From Solirubrum puertoriconensis (lineage in GTDB: Bacteria; Bacteroidota; Bacteroidia; Cytophagales; Hymenobacteraceae): a DNA stretch of 64,000 nucleotides. The notes under the pieces were generated by a model. That model was not told the origin of the DNA. It did no database searches and saw nothing but the letters and a program-made list of their open reading frames with translations. The translations under genes and the position numbers were made by a program. Each line of letters opens with the position of its first letter. The stretch's first letter is position 1. The stretch is taken from assembly GCF_001483135.1 (NCBI RefSeq), contig NZ_LNAL01000008.1:930001-994000 (forward strand). Reading direction: 5' to 3'. Shown one piece after another: positions 1 to 8,992 of this stretch.

Positions 1-211
1 CGATACGGCCTTTGGGCAAACCGCCAATACCCAGCGCAATGTCGAGGCCAAGCGAACCGGTGCTGATAGCGGGGATGTCGCCCACTTTGTTGTCGCTCAG
101 CTTCATCACAGTGCCCTTGCCGTAGGCCTTGTCGAGCTTGTCCATCGTGAGCTGAAGCGCCTTGAGTTTCTCGGCGTTCTGGTTCACCGTTTTGTCAGTG
201 GTTGCAGCCAT
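1..211 (-). CDS. recA: RecA recombinase, N-terminal part (cut by window edge)
   Basis: This is the first 70 codons of RecA, the ATPase that forms the strand-exchange filament in homologous recombination and triggers the SOS response. The reading starts MAATTDKT and passes through [24 protein letters not shown] and GGLPKGRI, which are typical RecA N-terminal residues lying just before the Walker A loop. The ATG at 211 is the natural start because the N-terminal helix follows at once. The rest lies beyond position 1. The 160 bases to the divergent gene at 372 show no convincing TAnnTTTG box for this strand. Confidence 0.95.
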   Translation of the reverse strand, partial: MAATTDKTVNQNAEKLKALQLTMDKLDKAYGKGTVMKLSDNKVGDIPAISTGSLGLDIALGIGGLPKGRI

Positions 212-371
212 TTGTGCGTGCTTTGTGGAGATATGATGTAGGTTTGATGTCGCTGTTGGGCGATGCCGCCACTTCAGTTACTAAGACTGGGAAAACCCCG
301 CTAGCGTCCGTTGCAGGCAGCTTTTTCTAACACAGCCGAACCCCGTTTTGTGCCGACTTGGCAATAAATAT

Positions 372-1517
372 ATGAGAAAATATTTGCTAAAACTATTAGC
401 CACTGGGGTTCTGTGTTTTATAAACTTATTAGCATGGGCGCAGCTAGATAACCGAGCGTTTCAGTACCGTATGACTGTACGTGCCGAGCACAATAGTCAG
501 TTGCGCTTAGCGGTTCAGGCATTTCTTTTCTCCAAGGACAACGAGTATTTCAACAAGATATTCGAAGGCCGCACGTACTACGGCACGCAATTGGCGCCGC
601 GCTTGGTGTACTACCCAAGTCCGAAGCTGAGGCTCGAGGCCGGCATCTTTCTGTGGAAAGATTATGGCACTCCACGCCTGCGCCAGGTACGGCCATTGTT
701 TACGGCGTTGTACCAAACGGGCCCGCACCGCTTCTTGTTCGGCAATATCGAAGGCCACCTGAACCACGGCTACATCGAGCCCATCTTCGATTTCGAGCGT
801 GTGATGCTAAACCGCTTGGAAGAGGGCATTCAGTACCAGCTAAAAACCCACCGCTTCAACGTAGATGCCTGGGTGGACTGGCAACGGCAGCAGTACCGGT
901 TTAGCAACTTTCAGGAGGAGGTAGCCGGCGGTTTGGTGGCCGATGTAAACGTGGTGCGCGATACCACCGCTGGTTGGTTGGTGCGCGTGCCGCTGCAGTT
1001 TTTGGCTACCCACCGCGGCGGACAAATTGATACCATCGAAAAACCCCTGCAAACCTTGTTTAATGTAGCCAGCGGTTTGCGCGTGCGCAAAGAGCTGGGC
1101 GGTTCGTTTCTGCACAGCCTCTACGCCGATGGCTACGGAGTTTACTTTCACGATTACTCTTTCACGCGTGAGCTGGCCTTCAAGCGTGGCACGGGTTTGT
1201 ACCTCAACCTAGGTGCCGATACCCGTCTGAGCAAAGTGCAGGTAAGCTACTGGCGTGGCAACGGGTTTGTGGCCCCGCAGGGCGGGCCGCTGTACCAGTC
1301 TATTTCTTATACTGTAAACGATGCCGATTACACCGAGCGCAACCGGCAGCTACTGATTCTGCGCTTTTTCAGCGACTACAAGCTTACCGACGGGCTAACG
1401 CTCTCGACGCGCTTCGAACCGTTTTATGACTTTACCAGCCGACAAGTAGAGTTTTCCTTTGGGGCATACATCAACTTCAACCGCGAGTTTTTCATCGCAA
1501 CCCTGCAACGCGATTAG
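372..1517 (+). CDS. Predicted outer-membrane beta-barrel protein
   Basis: A 381-residue protein beginning with a clear signal peptide: MRKYLLK, a hydrophobic core, and cleavage after LLAWA before QLDN. The mature part has alternating polar and aromatic strands throughout (many Y, F, R and W) and ends in a strand with aromatic residues (FNREFFIATLQRD), as expected for a barrel in the outer membrane. It resembles DUF2490-type barrels such as the one at 13615, but I cannot place it in a named family. An upstream in-frame start at 348 would put extra polar residues before the signal peptide, so ATG 372 is preferred. Its stop overlaps the stop of the convergent acetyltransferase gene. Confidence 0.75.
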   Translation: MRKYLLKLLATGVLCFINLLAWAQLDNRAFQYRMTVRAEHNSQLRLAVQAFLFSKDNEYFNKIFEGRTYYGTQLAPRLVYYPSPKLRLEAGIFLWKDYGTPRLRQVRPLFTALYQTGPHRFLFGNIEGHLNHGYIEPIFDFERVMLNRLEEGIQYQLKTHRFNVDAWVDWQRQQYRFSNFQEEVAGGLVADVNVVRDTTAGWLVRVPLQFLATHRGGQIDTIEKPLQTLFNVASGLRVRKELGGSFLHSLYADGYGVYFHDYSFTRELAFKRGTGLYLNLGADTRLSKVQVSYWRGNGFVAPQGGPLYQSISYTVNDADYTERNRQLLILRFFSDYKLTDGLTLSTRFEPFYDFTSRQVEFSFGAYINFNREFFIATLQRD

Positions 1518-2071
1518 AACGCTGCGTGCCCTAGGTAACTCGTGCGGCTAAGGGTGTAGTGCCAAATGCTGGCGTCGATGTCGGCGGCGCGGCGGAAGCC
1601 GATGGCCTCGGCCGTGGCTTGGCTACGTACGTTGGCCGCACGGCAACGCAGCGTGAGCTGGCGCGCCTCGAGTTGCTCAAAGGCATAATCTACTACGGCA
1701 CGCAAGGCCTCGCGAGCGTAGCCAAAGCCCTCGGCTGCGGCGGCCAGGTAGTAGCCAATTTCGCCCGAACGAATGCGGGGCGAATCGGGCTGCAGGCTGA
1801 TGTCGCCTAGGTAGCAAGTGGCCGTGCTGTTCCAGATGCCCCACACCAGCAGGCGCCGCTGGCGCCAATTGTCGTGAAAGGTGCGCAGCGTACGTTCGGC
1901 GTCGGCCAGGGTACGAACCGACGTAACCCGACGCGGAAAGGCCGGCTCGAGGCGGTAGCGCTCGGCATTAAGCAAGGCAAAAAACGCCGGGGCATCGGAA
2001 AGCACATAGGGGCGGAGCAAGAGCCGCTCGGTGCGCAACGACGCCGGTGCGAGAGTGGGCAGCAAACTCAT
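1514..2071 (-). CDS. GNAT N-acetyltransferase, RimJ/RimL type
   Basis: A 185-residue acetyltransferase of the GNAT superfamily, subgroup that includes the ribosomal-protein N-acetyltransferases RimJ and RimL. It transfers acetyl from acetyl-CoA to an amine; the substrate cannot be told. Visible signatures are the start LRTERLLLRPYVLSDAPAFF, the GEIGYYLAA strand, a GFGYAREALRAVV acetyl-CoA binding stretch, and the late NVRSQATAEAIGFRR motif. A second RimJ/RimL-like gene lies at 58235. The longest frame starts at 2134, but ATG 2071 places the family N-terminus normally. The stop overlaps that of the convergent barrel gene by four bases. Confidence 0.85.
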   Translation of the reverse strand: MSLLPTLAPASLRTERLLLRPYVLSDAPAFFALLNAERYRLEPAFPRRVTSVRTLADAERTLRTFHDNWRQRRLLVWGIWNSTATCYLGDISLQPDSPRIRSGEIGYYLAAAAEGFGYAREALRAVVDYAFEQLEARQLTLRCRAANVRSQATAEAIGFRRAADIDASIWHYTLSRTSYLGHAAF

Positions 2072-2257
2072 AGGCAGCAGAACTCTTTGCCACACGCAAG
2101 CCGCCCCCAAACGGTTGCACTGCGCAGCCCGCATCGGCGCAACTAGGGCAACCCCGTAGCTAATGGTTCGTTAGCCTGAAGCACTGCGCTAGCTATGCCT
2201 GCTCGGGCACCTAGGGCGGCGTGTTCTACTACATCAACCACACCAAAACACCACATT

Positions 2258-3142
2258 ATGAACCGACTGCAAGGCAAAGTTGCCATTGTTACGGGCGGCG
2301 GGGCCGGTATCGGCGAGGCCATTTGTAAGAAGTTTGCCAACGAGGGCGCCGCCGTTGTTGTGTGCGGATTTCCGGAAGACCCCGTGCAGGAAGTAGCCCA
2401 GGAAATAATAAAAGCCGGCGGCCGGGCCGTAGCTTTTGCGGGCGACATCTCGAAGCAGGAAGAAGCAGAAGCCTGCGTAAAGCGGGCCGTGAAAGAGTTC
2501 GGCCAACTTGATATTCTCATTAATAACGCCGGCGTGTTTCCGGCTACCGCTACCATTGATGAATATCCCGTAGAGGCGTTTCAGTACATGGTGAAGAATA
2601 ATATTTACTCGTGCTTCATGATGACGCGGGCTGCCATTCCGCAACTACAAAAAACCCGTGGCAACATCGTGTCGGCAGGTTCGGAGGCAGGCTGGATGGG
2701 CATTGCCGAAAACACACCCTATGGCGGTACCAAGGCCTTTATTCATGCGTTCATGAAAGGCGTGGCTACCGAACAAGCCAAGGAAGGTGTGCGTGCTAAC
2801 TGCGTGTGCCCCGGCCCCGTTGACACCGCCTGGACACACAAGGAAACCGGCCCGATGTCGGCCAAAATGGAAAAGCAAACCGTGGAGGGCACCCCCATGG
2901 GCCGCCGCGGTACCCCCGAAGAAGTAGCCAACGTGTACCTGTTCCTGGCATCCGACGAAGCCAGCTTCGTTACCGGCGCGCTGTACTTCGTAGATGGGGG
3001 CGTAACCAACTCCAAAGGCCCGCACGGAGCCGAGGTACCGAGCAAGCTCAAGCAAGAACCCGAAGGCGAGCTTGACCTGCGCCACGACATGGACGGACAC
3101 GCCGAAATACGGAAGCAAGATCAGTGGCAGCACCTAGGGTAG
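2258..3142 (+). CDS. Short-chain dehydrogenase/reductase (SDR)
   Basis: A 294-residue classical SDR oxidoreductase using NAD(P)H. The Rossmann signature TGGGAGIG is near residue 12, NNAG near 90, and the catalytic Ser and YxxxK are seen as SAGSEAG followed by YGGTK. CPGPVDTAW is the usual post-catalytic loop. The C-terminus carries a charged tail of about 40 residues after the normal VDGG end, ending QDQWQHLG, longer than most members such as glucose 1-dehydrogenase or FabG. The substrate is unknown. ATG 2258 is chosen over the longer frame from 2195, which would add an unlikely polar leader. A strong hairpin follows the gene. Confidence 0.88.
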   Translation: MNRLQGKVAIVTGGGAGIGEAICKKFANEGAAVVVCGFPEDPVQEVAQEIIKAGGRAVAFAGDISKQEEAEACVKRAVKEFGQLDILINNAGVFPATATIDEYPVEAFQYMVKNNIYSCFMMTRAAIPQLQKTRGNIVSAGSEAGWMGIAENTPYGGTKAFIHAFMKGVATEQAKEGVRANCVCPGPVDTAWTHKETGPMSAKMEKQTVEGTPMGRRGTPEEVANVYLFLASDEASFVTGALYFVDGGVTNSKGPHGAEVPSKLKQEPEGELDLRHDMDGHAEIRKQDQWQHLG

Positions 3143-3155
3143 CATTGGTATACAA

Positions 3156-3196
3156 CAGAAAGCCCCGGCTGCGCAGTGTGCAGACGGGGCTTTCTG
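3156..3196. terminator. Bidirectional hairpin terminator
   Basis: Arms 3156-3167 and 3185-3196 pair perfectly over 12 bases (CAGAAAGCCCCG with its complement). The hairpin lies between the ends of the convergent SDR gene and the minus-strand gene at 3214, so it can serve both. Confidence 0.75.
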
Positions 3197-3213
3197 TTGA
3201 AATCAAACTCGCA

Positions 3214-3675
3214 CTAACGCTGTACCGGCAGCGTCGAGATAAGAGCGGCCTCCGAGAGGTGCGGGTGGCGGTACTGCGCCGGGCTACCTAGGGATTGTTG
3301 CGTGCGCATCACGTTTACCTGGCGAGCAGCTTCGTTGAAGAACTCGAGGCGGCGGATTAGCATTTCTTTGGTGAGCACGCGGCCTTCGGGCGTAAGCATG
3401 TAGGATTTCCAGTCGTCGAGAAAACGCTGCATAATGGCGTTGGCCTGATCAAAGCTGGCTTCGTACTGCTGCTTGAACTCGGCTACGCGCTGCAGCCCAT
3501 CGGTGGTGAGCTTGATGGCAGCGCCGCCTTGGTTAAGGATTTCGCTGAGCACGTACACCTCCAGCGGCAGCGAGGTTTCGAGCGCCGTGGTGCGCAGGTC
3601 GAGGCCGGCGCGCAGGGCGTCGTCTACCATGTGCAGGTTGCGGGGAAAGCTTTCGTAATAGCCTTGAACTTCCAT
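3214..3675 (-). CDS. Hypothetical alpha-helical protein
   Basis: A 153-residue soluble protein, starting MEVQGYYESFPRN, with no signal peptide and no membrane segment. It is rich in charged and amphipathic helix (for example EFKQQYEASFDQAN and RRLEFFNEAARQV). I recognise no family. It is preceded by the best minus-strand promoter in this part of the window and ends at the shared terminator, so it is probably transcribed alone. The upstream neighbour is the MoxR gene, whose stop lies 142 bases before this start. Confidence 0.6.
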   Translation of the reverse strand: MEVQGYYESFPRNLHMVDDALRAGLDLRTTALETSLPLEVYVLSEILNQGGAAIKLTTDGLQRVAEFKQQYEASFDQANAIMQRFLDDWKSYMLTPEGRVLTKEMLIRRLEFFNEAARQVNVMRTQQSLGSPAQYRHPHLSEAALISTLPVQR

Positions 3676-3743
3676 GGGGGTAGGGCAAAATAGCGCGGCG
3701 TGCCGAGTGCCACCTAGGCCGCTCGCGTGCCGACTTCAAGTAG

Positions 3744-3773
3744 CAAAGGTACTACCTAGTTACACATGCCAAA
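3744..3773 (-). promoter_or_regulatory. Bacteroidetes-type promoter for the 3214-3675 gene
   Basis: On the minus strand TTTG (3773-3770) is followed after 18 bases by TACCTTTG (3751-3744). This matches the phylum's -33/-7 pattern TTTG...TAnnTTTG. It predicts an untranslated leader of about 60 bases. Confidence 0.6.
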
Positions 3774-3817
3774 TGCAGCGGCTACACGCGGCACAGCTTT
3801 TGGGCCGAATTAGCTGC

Positions 3818-4783
3818 CTACAGCAGTTCTTTTACAATCTGGTCGACGGTAATGCCTTCGGCTTCGGCCTTGAAGTTGCGCACCACGCGGTGGCGCAAAA
3901 TGGCCGGCGCTACGGCGCGCACGTCTTCGATATCGGGCGAGTACTTGCCGTTGAGCAGCGCATTGCACTTAGCACCTAGGATGAGGTGCTGCGAAGCCCT
4001 AGGCCCGGCACCCCACTCGAGCAGTTGCGAAGCCCGTTGGGCAGCGCGCTCGGTGTTGGGGCGCGTTTTGTGCACCAAGCTCACGGCGTACTCAATCACG
4101 TTGTCGGTTACGGGTACGCGGCGCACCAAGTGCTGGAAGGCCTCAATCTCATCGGCGTGCAAAATCTTTTGCACGGTGGGCTTAATGTCGGCCGTGGTGT
4201 TCTTCACAATCTGCAGCTCGGCCTCGTAGCTGGGGTAGTCCAACGTGATGTTGAACATGAAACGGTCGAGCTGGGCCTCGGGCAGCGGGTATGTACCCTC
4301 TTGCTCGATGGGGTTTTGCGTCGCCAGCACAAAGAAGGGGCGTTGCAGTGGGTAGCGGCGGCCCGCTACCGTAACGGCGTACTCCTGCATCGACTCAAGC
4401 AGCGCGGCCTGCGTTTTGGGCGGCGTGCGGTTAATCTCATCGGCCAGGATAATGTTGGCGAAGATCGGCCCCTTCACAAACTGAAACTCGCGCTGCTGGT
4501 TCAGCGTCTCCGAGCCGACAATGTCGGAGGGCATCAGGTCGGGCGTAAACTGTATGCGGTTGAACGATAGATCGAGCGCGTTGCTGATGGTTTGCACCAG
4601 CAGTGTTTTGGCCAGGCCCGGTACGCCAACCAGCAACGCGTGGCCTTGCGCAAACACGGCCGTCAGCAGCAGCCGCACTACGTCGTCTTGTCCTACAATT
4701 ACTTTTCCGATTTCCTGCCGCAGCGTGCGGTACGATTGGGCCAGCGCGTCGGCGGCTTCCTTATCCGATGAGTATGTGCGCAT
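3818..4783 (-). CDS. MoxR-family AAA+ ATPase
   Basis: A 321-residue MoxR ATPase, a chaperone-like AAA+ protein that typically works with VWA-domain partners in enzyme maturation or stress tolerance. Walker A is GVPGLAKT at residues 53-60, Walker B is IILADEINR near 115, and sensor-like ATQNPIEQEGTYPLPEAQ and LDRFMF follow, all diagnostic for MoxR. The C-terminal lid ends at VDQIVKELL. The usual partners (DUF58, VWA, BatA/B/D) are not adjacent; a BatD-like gene does occur far away at 50294. A hairpin at 4817-4862 separates it from the upstream SurA-like gene. Confidence 0.92.
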   Translation of the reverse strand: MRTYSSDKEAADALAQSYRTLRQEIGKVIVGQDDVVRLLLTAVFAQGHALLVGVPGLAKTLLVQTISNALDLSFNRIQFTPDLMPSDIVGSETLNQQREFQFVKGPIFANIILADEINRTPPKTQAALLESMQEYAVTVAGRRYPLQRPFFVLATQNPIEQEGTYPLPEAQLDRFMFNITLDYPSYEAELQIVKNTTADIKPTVQKILHADEIEAFQHLVRRVPVTDNVIEYAVSLVHKTRPNTERAAQRASQLLEWGAGPRASQHLILGAKCNALLNGKYSPDIEDVRAVAPAILRHRVVRNFKAEAEGITVDQIVKELL

Positions 4784-4816
4784 GCTTGCTTGTATAGTGA
4801 GACAGAAGACGTAATA

Positions 4817-4862
4817 AGTGCGGGGAGGTTGTACGGCCCAGCCGCTTCAACCTCCCCGCACT
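4817..4862 (-). terminator. Terminator after the SurA-like gene
   Basis: Perfect 15-base arms at 4817-4831 and 4848-4862 around a 16-base loop, in the gap between the SurA-like stop (4884) and the MoxR start (4783). Confidence 0.7.
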
Positions 4863-4883
4863 CGTTATACGTTGCTCGCGCGG

Positions 4884-6257
4884 TTACTCCGCATCCAGCA
4901 CTTTGCAGCCGGCGTATTCTGGGTCGACCTCGATAAATACGGTGCCGCGGTTACGCAAAAACCACTCATCCAAGGCTTTGTTCTTTTTCTGGTTGAGTGC
5001 CGCCGTGGCAATCTTCTGGTAGTCGTCCTTCAGGTTGGCTTGGTGCGGCGGCGTATTCGATTTCAACCAAATAATCCGCACGGCATCCTTGCCGTCGTCG
5101 GTACGGTAGGGCAGGGGTTTGCTGATGCTGCCCACCTTCATGGTATCGATGGTGAAGAAGATGGCCGGGTCGAGCTGATCGAGCGGCAGGTAAGAGCTGC
5201 CGTCGCGGCGGTTTTGCAGCAAGCCGCCGTTGCCCGCCGATTCTTTGTCTTCGGAGAAGTCCTTAGCCGCCTTCGCAAACGTGATGCTGTCCTGCTGAAT
5301 GCGCGTGCGCAGCTTGTTCAGCTCAGCCGTAGACGCATCCACATCAGCTGAGCCCGAGGTAGGCTTCATCAGGATGTGGCGCGAGTTGTAGCTGTCGCCT
5401 TTCCGCTCGATAAGCTGAATAAGGTGGTAACCAAACTGCGACTTAACAATGGGCGAAAGACCGCCGGGCTGCAAACGCAAGGCCGCGGCTTCGTACTCGG
5501 GCACCAGCTCTTTGCGCTTGAAAAAGCCTAGGTTGCCGCCATCTTTAGCCGATACGGGGTCTTCGGAAAACTGCTTGGCCAGCGTAGCAAAGTCTTCACC
5601 GGCCAAGATGCGCGCCCGTAGGTCGTTCATTTTGGCCAGGGTAGCCTGCTCGGCCTTTTGGTCGGGCTTGGCCAGCTTTACAATTTGGCCTACTTCAACC
5701 TCGGTGGAGTAGTAGGGCAGCGAGTCTTTCGGAATTTTGCTGAAAAACTGGCGCACCTCGCGGGGCGTCACCGTCACCTTGCCCGAAATCTGGTCCTGCA
5801 TTTTCTGCTGAACCAGCTGCTCGCGCACCTGCACGCGCAGTTCTTCTTTCAGCTGCCGGATGGACTTGTTGTAGTACTCCTCAAGCTTCTTCTCCGAGCC
5901 AATTTGCTGGATAAAGTAGTTCATGCGGCGGTTTAGCTCGCCGTTTACCTGGTCGTCGGTTACGGTTACCGAGTCGGTTTCGGCTTTGGCCAGCAGCAGC
6001 TTGTTGAGCGTGAGCGACTGCAGAATGCGGCAACGCAAATCGGGCGGCAGCGGCTTGCCTTCGGCTTGCTGTTGCTGCTGCAGGTAAATATTCTCCAAAT
6101 CAGAGCGCAGCACAATCTGGTTGTCCACCTTCACCAAAATGCCATCGGCCACGGGCTTGCCCGTGTTGCGCGATAGGCCGGCTAGCGCCTGGGCTTGGGC
6201 ACCTAGGGTGTGAAGGGCCAGCAGCACCAAGGCCGCCAATCGAAGTAAGTGAGTCAT
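4884..6257 (-). CDS. SurA-like periplasmic peptidyl-prolyl isomerase
   Basis: A 457-residue exported chaperone of the SurA type, expected to help outer-membrane proteins fold in the periplasm. A signal peptide (MTHLLRLAALVLLALHTLGAQA) is followed by a SurA N-terminal helical domain with DNQIVLRSDLENIYLQ near residues 46-62. Two parvulin (PpiC) domains lie at about 183-290 and 293-400. The first shows the usual FSEDPVSAKDGGNLGFF and FGYHLIQL motifs, the second FSEDKESAGNGGLLQ. Length and domain order match SurA. The next gene upstream (6518) is a second parvulin protein, making this a folding cluster. Confidence 0.9.
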   Translation of the reverse strand: MTHLLRLAALVLLALHTLGAQAQALAGLSRNTGKPVADGILVKVDNQIVLRSDLENIYLQQQQQAEGKPLPPDLRCRILQSLTLNKLLLAKAETDSVTVTDDQVNGELNRRMNYFIQQIGSEKKLEEYYNKSIRQLKEELRVQVREQLVQQKMQDQISGKVTVTPREVRQFFSKIPKDSLPYYSTEVEVGQIVKLAKPDQKAEQATLAKMNDLRARILAGEDFATLAKQFSEDPVSAKDGGNLGFFKRKELVPEYEAAALRLQPGGLSPIVKSQFGYHLIQLIERKGDSYNSRHILMKPTSGSADVDASTAELNKLRTRIQQDSITFAKAAKDFSEDKESAGNGGLLQNRRDGSSYLPLDQLDPAIFFTIDTMKVGSISKPLPYRTDDGKDAVRIIWLKSNTPPHQANLKDDYQKIATAALNQKKNKALDEWFLRNRGTVFIEVDPEYAGCKVLDAE

Positions 6258-6465
6258 GTCGGATAAAAAAGCAGCTACGGAGCAGGCTTGCCGGGCACTA
6301 CGGCCCTAGGTGCGCACCTACCGCTCCGCTAGGCAAACGCTAAACGCGGCCGGTAAATTTCAGCATAAATAGCCGAGCGGGCAAAAAGCCTTCGAATTAG
6401 GCGCTTGCCAAGAGCAAGAGCCACCTAGGGGCCAATTGGGTTGCATGCCGCTTGGCAAGTAAAAA

Positions 6466-6493
6466 CCCTGACCTAGGCCAGCCTAGGTCAGGG
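6466..6493 (-). terminator. Terminator built from two CCTAGG copies
   Basis: Perfect 12-base arms (6466-6477 and 6482-6493) with a four-base loop. Each arm contains one CCTAGG. On the minus strand the stem is followed by a run of five T, giving a classic intrinsic terminator for the 6518 gene. The remaining 208 bases up to the SurA-like start hold two more CCTAGG copies but no recognisable gene or promoter box. Confidence 0.8.
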
Positions 6494-6517
6494 TTTCGGG
6501 AGTAGGGCAAGGAGCCG

Positions 6518-8884
6518 CTACTTGGTTACGAGTTTGTTTACCTCGGCTTCGTTCACCTTCACCGGGTACTTGGTGCGCAGTTCCTTAATCCACTCCTGCT
6601 CCAGGTAGTTCTGGTAATCGGAGGTGGCTTGACCGCGGGCTTCGTTCAGGCTCTTGGGGCCAGCGGGCAGTACTTTGTCGATGATAACGGCGTAGTAGCG
6701 GCCATCCTGTTGCACGTTGTAGGTGCCGGGCTGCTGCGGTACGCCATCCACCACTTTGCTGTCGCCTTTCGGGAAAGCGCGCTGCTGAATTTGCACTGCC
6801 AGCGGGTTGCTACGGTTCAAACGCTGCTCGATAATAGCAGGGTTGCGGGTGGAGCCTCGTAGGAATACGCCATTAACAGCAGCAGCGGTGCTGGCTTCTT
6901 TGCCGCCCAACTGCTGGCCTGCTAATACGCGTTTGGCCGGTACGCCTTTGCTGGTGAGGAAAGTGCGCACCTGCGTAGCGCGTTGGGCCGCCAGCGGAAT
7001 GGCAGCGTTGGTTTTGGCGTAAGCCGTAGCCGTAATGCTCAGCGTGGTGTCGGCCAGCATTTGGTTGGCTAAGCTTTCAAGAGCCGACATGCCAGCCGCT
7101 GTGAGGGTAGCCGATTTGGCGTTGAACGCCACCGTAGCTGGAATGCCCTGGTCGGTAGGCATCGATGCCTCGGCAATGCCTTTGCCAGTGGGCTTGCTGA
7201 AGTACGTAACGGCCTGGCTGCGCAGCTGGGGCGTTGCCGCGCTGATGAGGGTGGCCTGCACGCGGGGCTCCCACTGATACTTAGCCTGATTGGCGGCGAA
7301 GTACTGCTTCAGGCCCACCGTATCCTCGATGGCTTTCGACCACACCTTCTCGTCCATCAGCTGGAACAGCAGAATACCATCGCGGTACTCCTTTACGAGC
7401 ATGCGGTAGTCTTCGTACTTGGTTTCGAGGTTGGCGCGTTCGTAGTCCTGCAGGCTCTGATCGACGTACTGATCGTAGAGCAGCTGCATGGCGTGCTGCG
7501 GTGTAGCACCGGCGCGGGGCTGCTGGCGCTGCTCGGCAAACGTCAGGAGATCTTTAATGGTGTAGGGCTTCGCTCCGATGGTGAACAGTGGCGCTGTTGG
7601 CATCAAGGCAGTGCTCTTCTTGCCTTTGGCTGGTTGGCTAGCAGCCACCCGGTTCATAAAAGCATCGGCTTTCAGAGTGCCTTTAGTAACCGAGGTATCG
7701 GCTTGGGCAAGCAGTGCATCGCGCATGGCGGGCACTTCGGTAAAGCGGTTTTCGGTGCGGATACGCTTCAGGAAAGCCGTGCGATTGAGCTCGGAGCGCG
7801 AGTCGCGGGCTACCTTCTGCTTCAGGCTGGCTTCCATCTGCTCAAACGACGGAACCGATTGTTTCTCGATCAGCCGGATAATGTGCCAGCCGTACGGCGT
7901 TTGTACCGGAGCCGAAAGGTCGCCGGACTTTTGCAGCCGGAAAGCGGCCTCCTCAAACGACGGAATCATGCGGCCGGTGCCAAAAGGCGGTAGCTCGCCG
8001 CCACCCGAGGCCGAGCCCGCGTCCTCCGAAAACTGCGCTACCAGCTTTTCCCAGTTTTCGCCTTTGCGCAGGCGGCTGTACAGCTCGTCTACTTTTTTCT
8101 TGGCTGTCACCGAATCCGCTTTAGGCATGCCCGGCGTGGCCCGAATCATCAGGTGCGCTACTTTGATTTCGCCCTGCGCGGGGCGCATATCATTTACCTT
8201 GATGACGTGGTAACCAAACCGCGTACGCACCGGCTGCGATACCTGGCCAACCGGGGTTTTGTATGCTGCGGCCTCAAAGGGGTACACCATTTGCAGGGCC
8301 GTAAAGTACCCTAGGCGGCCGCCATTTTCGCGCGCCGAGGGGTCCTCGGAGGCTTCGCGGGCTACCTTCTCAAAGTCCTCGCCGCCGGTTACGCGCTGGC
8401 GCAGCGCCGTAATGCGCTGGTAGGCCGCAAGCGTATCCTTCGGGTCGGCTTCGGGCGTAATGCGCACCAGAATGTGCGAGGCGTTTACCTCCTTCTGCAT
8501 GTGCTCGTAGGCCTCGCGCACCAACTGGTCGGTTACGCTCTTCTCGGTGAGGTAGGGCTGAGCCAACTGCTGCTTGTAGCCGTCCAGCTCACGCTTGAAG
8601 GCTTGCGTGGTATCGAGGCCGCGTTGTTCGGCCTCCAGCACCTTCAGCTTAAAGTTGGTGTACAGATCGAGGTACTCCTGCACGTTTTCGCGCGAGCCGG
8701 CATCAGGGGCAGAGCTGTTGTTTTTGCGGTATACATACGCAAACTCCGAAGCAGGCACCTCCTGGTTGCCGAGCGTCATGAGCACCGGCTGTTTGGTAGA
8801 AGCAGTGGGTTTAGTGCTTTGGCACGAAGCCAGAAACGCAGCCGCTAGTGCGGCGCCGGAAAGCAGAATGCGGTTGTTACGCAT
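6518..8884 (-). CDS. Lipoprotein with two parvulin domains and an OmpA-like segment
   Basis: A 788-residue predicted lipoprotein: a short hydrophobic signal with lipobox AFLASC and acylated Cys21. Parvulin-type prolyl isomerase domains lie at about 134-235 (ending FGYHVIKVND) and 245-350 (FSEDAGSASGGGELPPFG, YGWHIIRL). A long helical stretch follows, with a segment at about 585-676 that matches the OmpA C-terminal fold (SATLTAAGMSALESLAN, then AAQRATQVRTFLTSKGV). In that segment the usual GHTD peptidoglycan-binding motif is replaced by TAYAKT. The C-terminus resembles a third, incomplete parvulin module. It probably acts in envelope protein folding beside the SurA-like gene. ATG 8884 is chosen because it gives a correct lipobox. 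Confidence 0.82.
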   Translation of the reverse strand: MRNNRILLSGAALAAAFLASCQSTKPTASTKQPVLMTLGNQEVPASEFAYVYRKNNSSAPDAGSRENVQEYLDLYTNFKLKVLEAEQRGLDTTQAFKRELDGYKQQLAQPYLTEKSVTDQLVREAYEHMQKEVNASHILVRITPEADPKDTLAAYQRITALRQRVTGGEDFEKVAREASEDPSARENGGRLGYFTALQMVYPFEAAAYKTPVGQVSQPVRTRFGYHVIKVNDMRPAQGEIKVAHLMIRATPGMPKADSVTAKKKVDELYSRLRKGENWEKLVAQFSEDAGSASGGGELPPFGTGRMIPSFEEAAFRLQKSGDLSAPVQTPYGWHIIRLIEKQSVPSFEQMEASLKQKVARDSRSELNRTAFLKRIRTENRFTEVPAMRDALLAQADTSVTKGTLKADAFMNRVAASQPAKGKKSTALMPTAPLFTIGAKPYTIKDLLTFAEQRQQPRAGATPQHAMQLLYDQYVDQSLQDYERANLETKYEDYRMLVKEYRDGILLFQLMDEKVWSKAIEDTVGLKQYFAANQAKYQWEPRVQATLISAATPQLRSQAVTYFSKPTGKGIAEASMPTDQGIPATVAFNAKSATLTAAGMSALESLANQMLADTTLSITATAYAKTNAAIPLAAQRATQVRTFLTSKGVPAKRVLAGQQLGGKEASTAAAVNGVFLRGSTRNPAIIEQRLNRSNPLAVQIQQRAFPKGDSKVVDGVPQQPGTYNVQQDGRYYAVIIDKVLPAGPKSLNEARGQATSDYQNYLEQEWIKELRTKYPVKVNEAEVNKLVTK

Positions 8885-8905
8885 ACAAAGTAAATGACAC
8901 AAAAA

Positions 8906-8943
8906 AGCCGTCCGCATCCTGGTCGCGCCAGTTGCGGACGGCT
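8906..8943 (-). terminator. Terminator of the RsbU-RsbV-RsbW operon
   Basis: Arms 8906-8916 and 8933-8943 pair perfectly over 11 bases. The minus strand continues into six T residues. It lies just beyond the RsbW-like stop. Confidence 0.75.
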
Positions 8944-8992
8944 GCTTGTTGCAATGTTAAGCAATTTTCGGATGCCGCCGAGGGGCTGAGGA

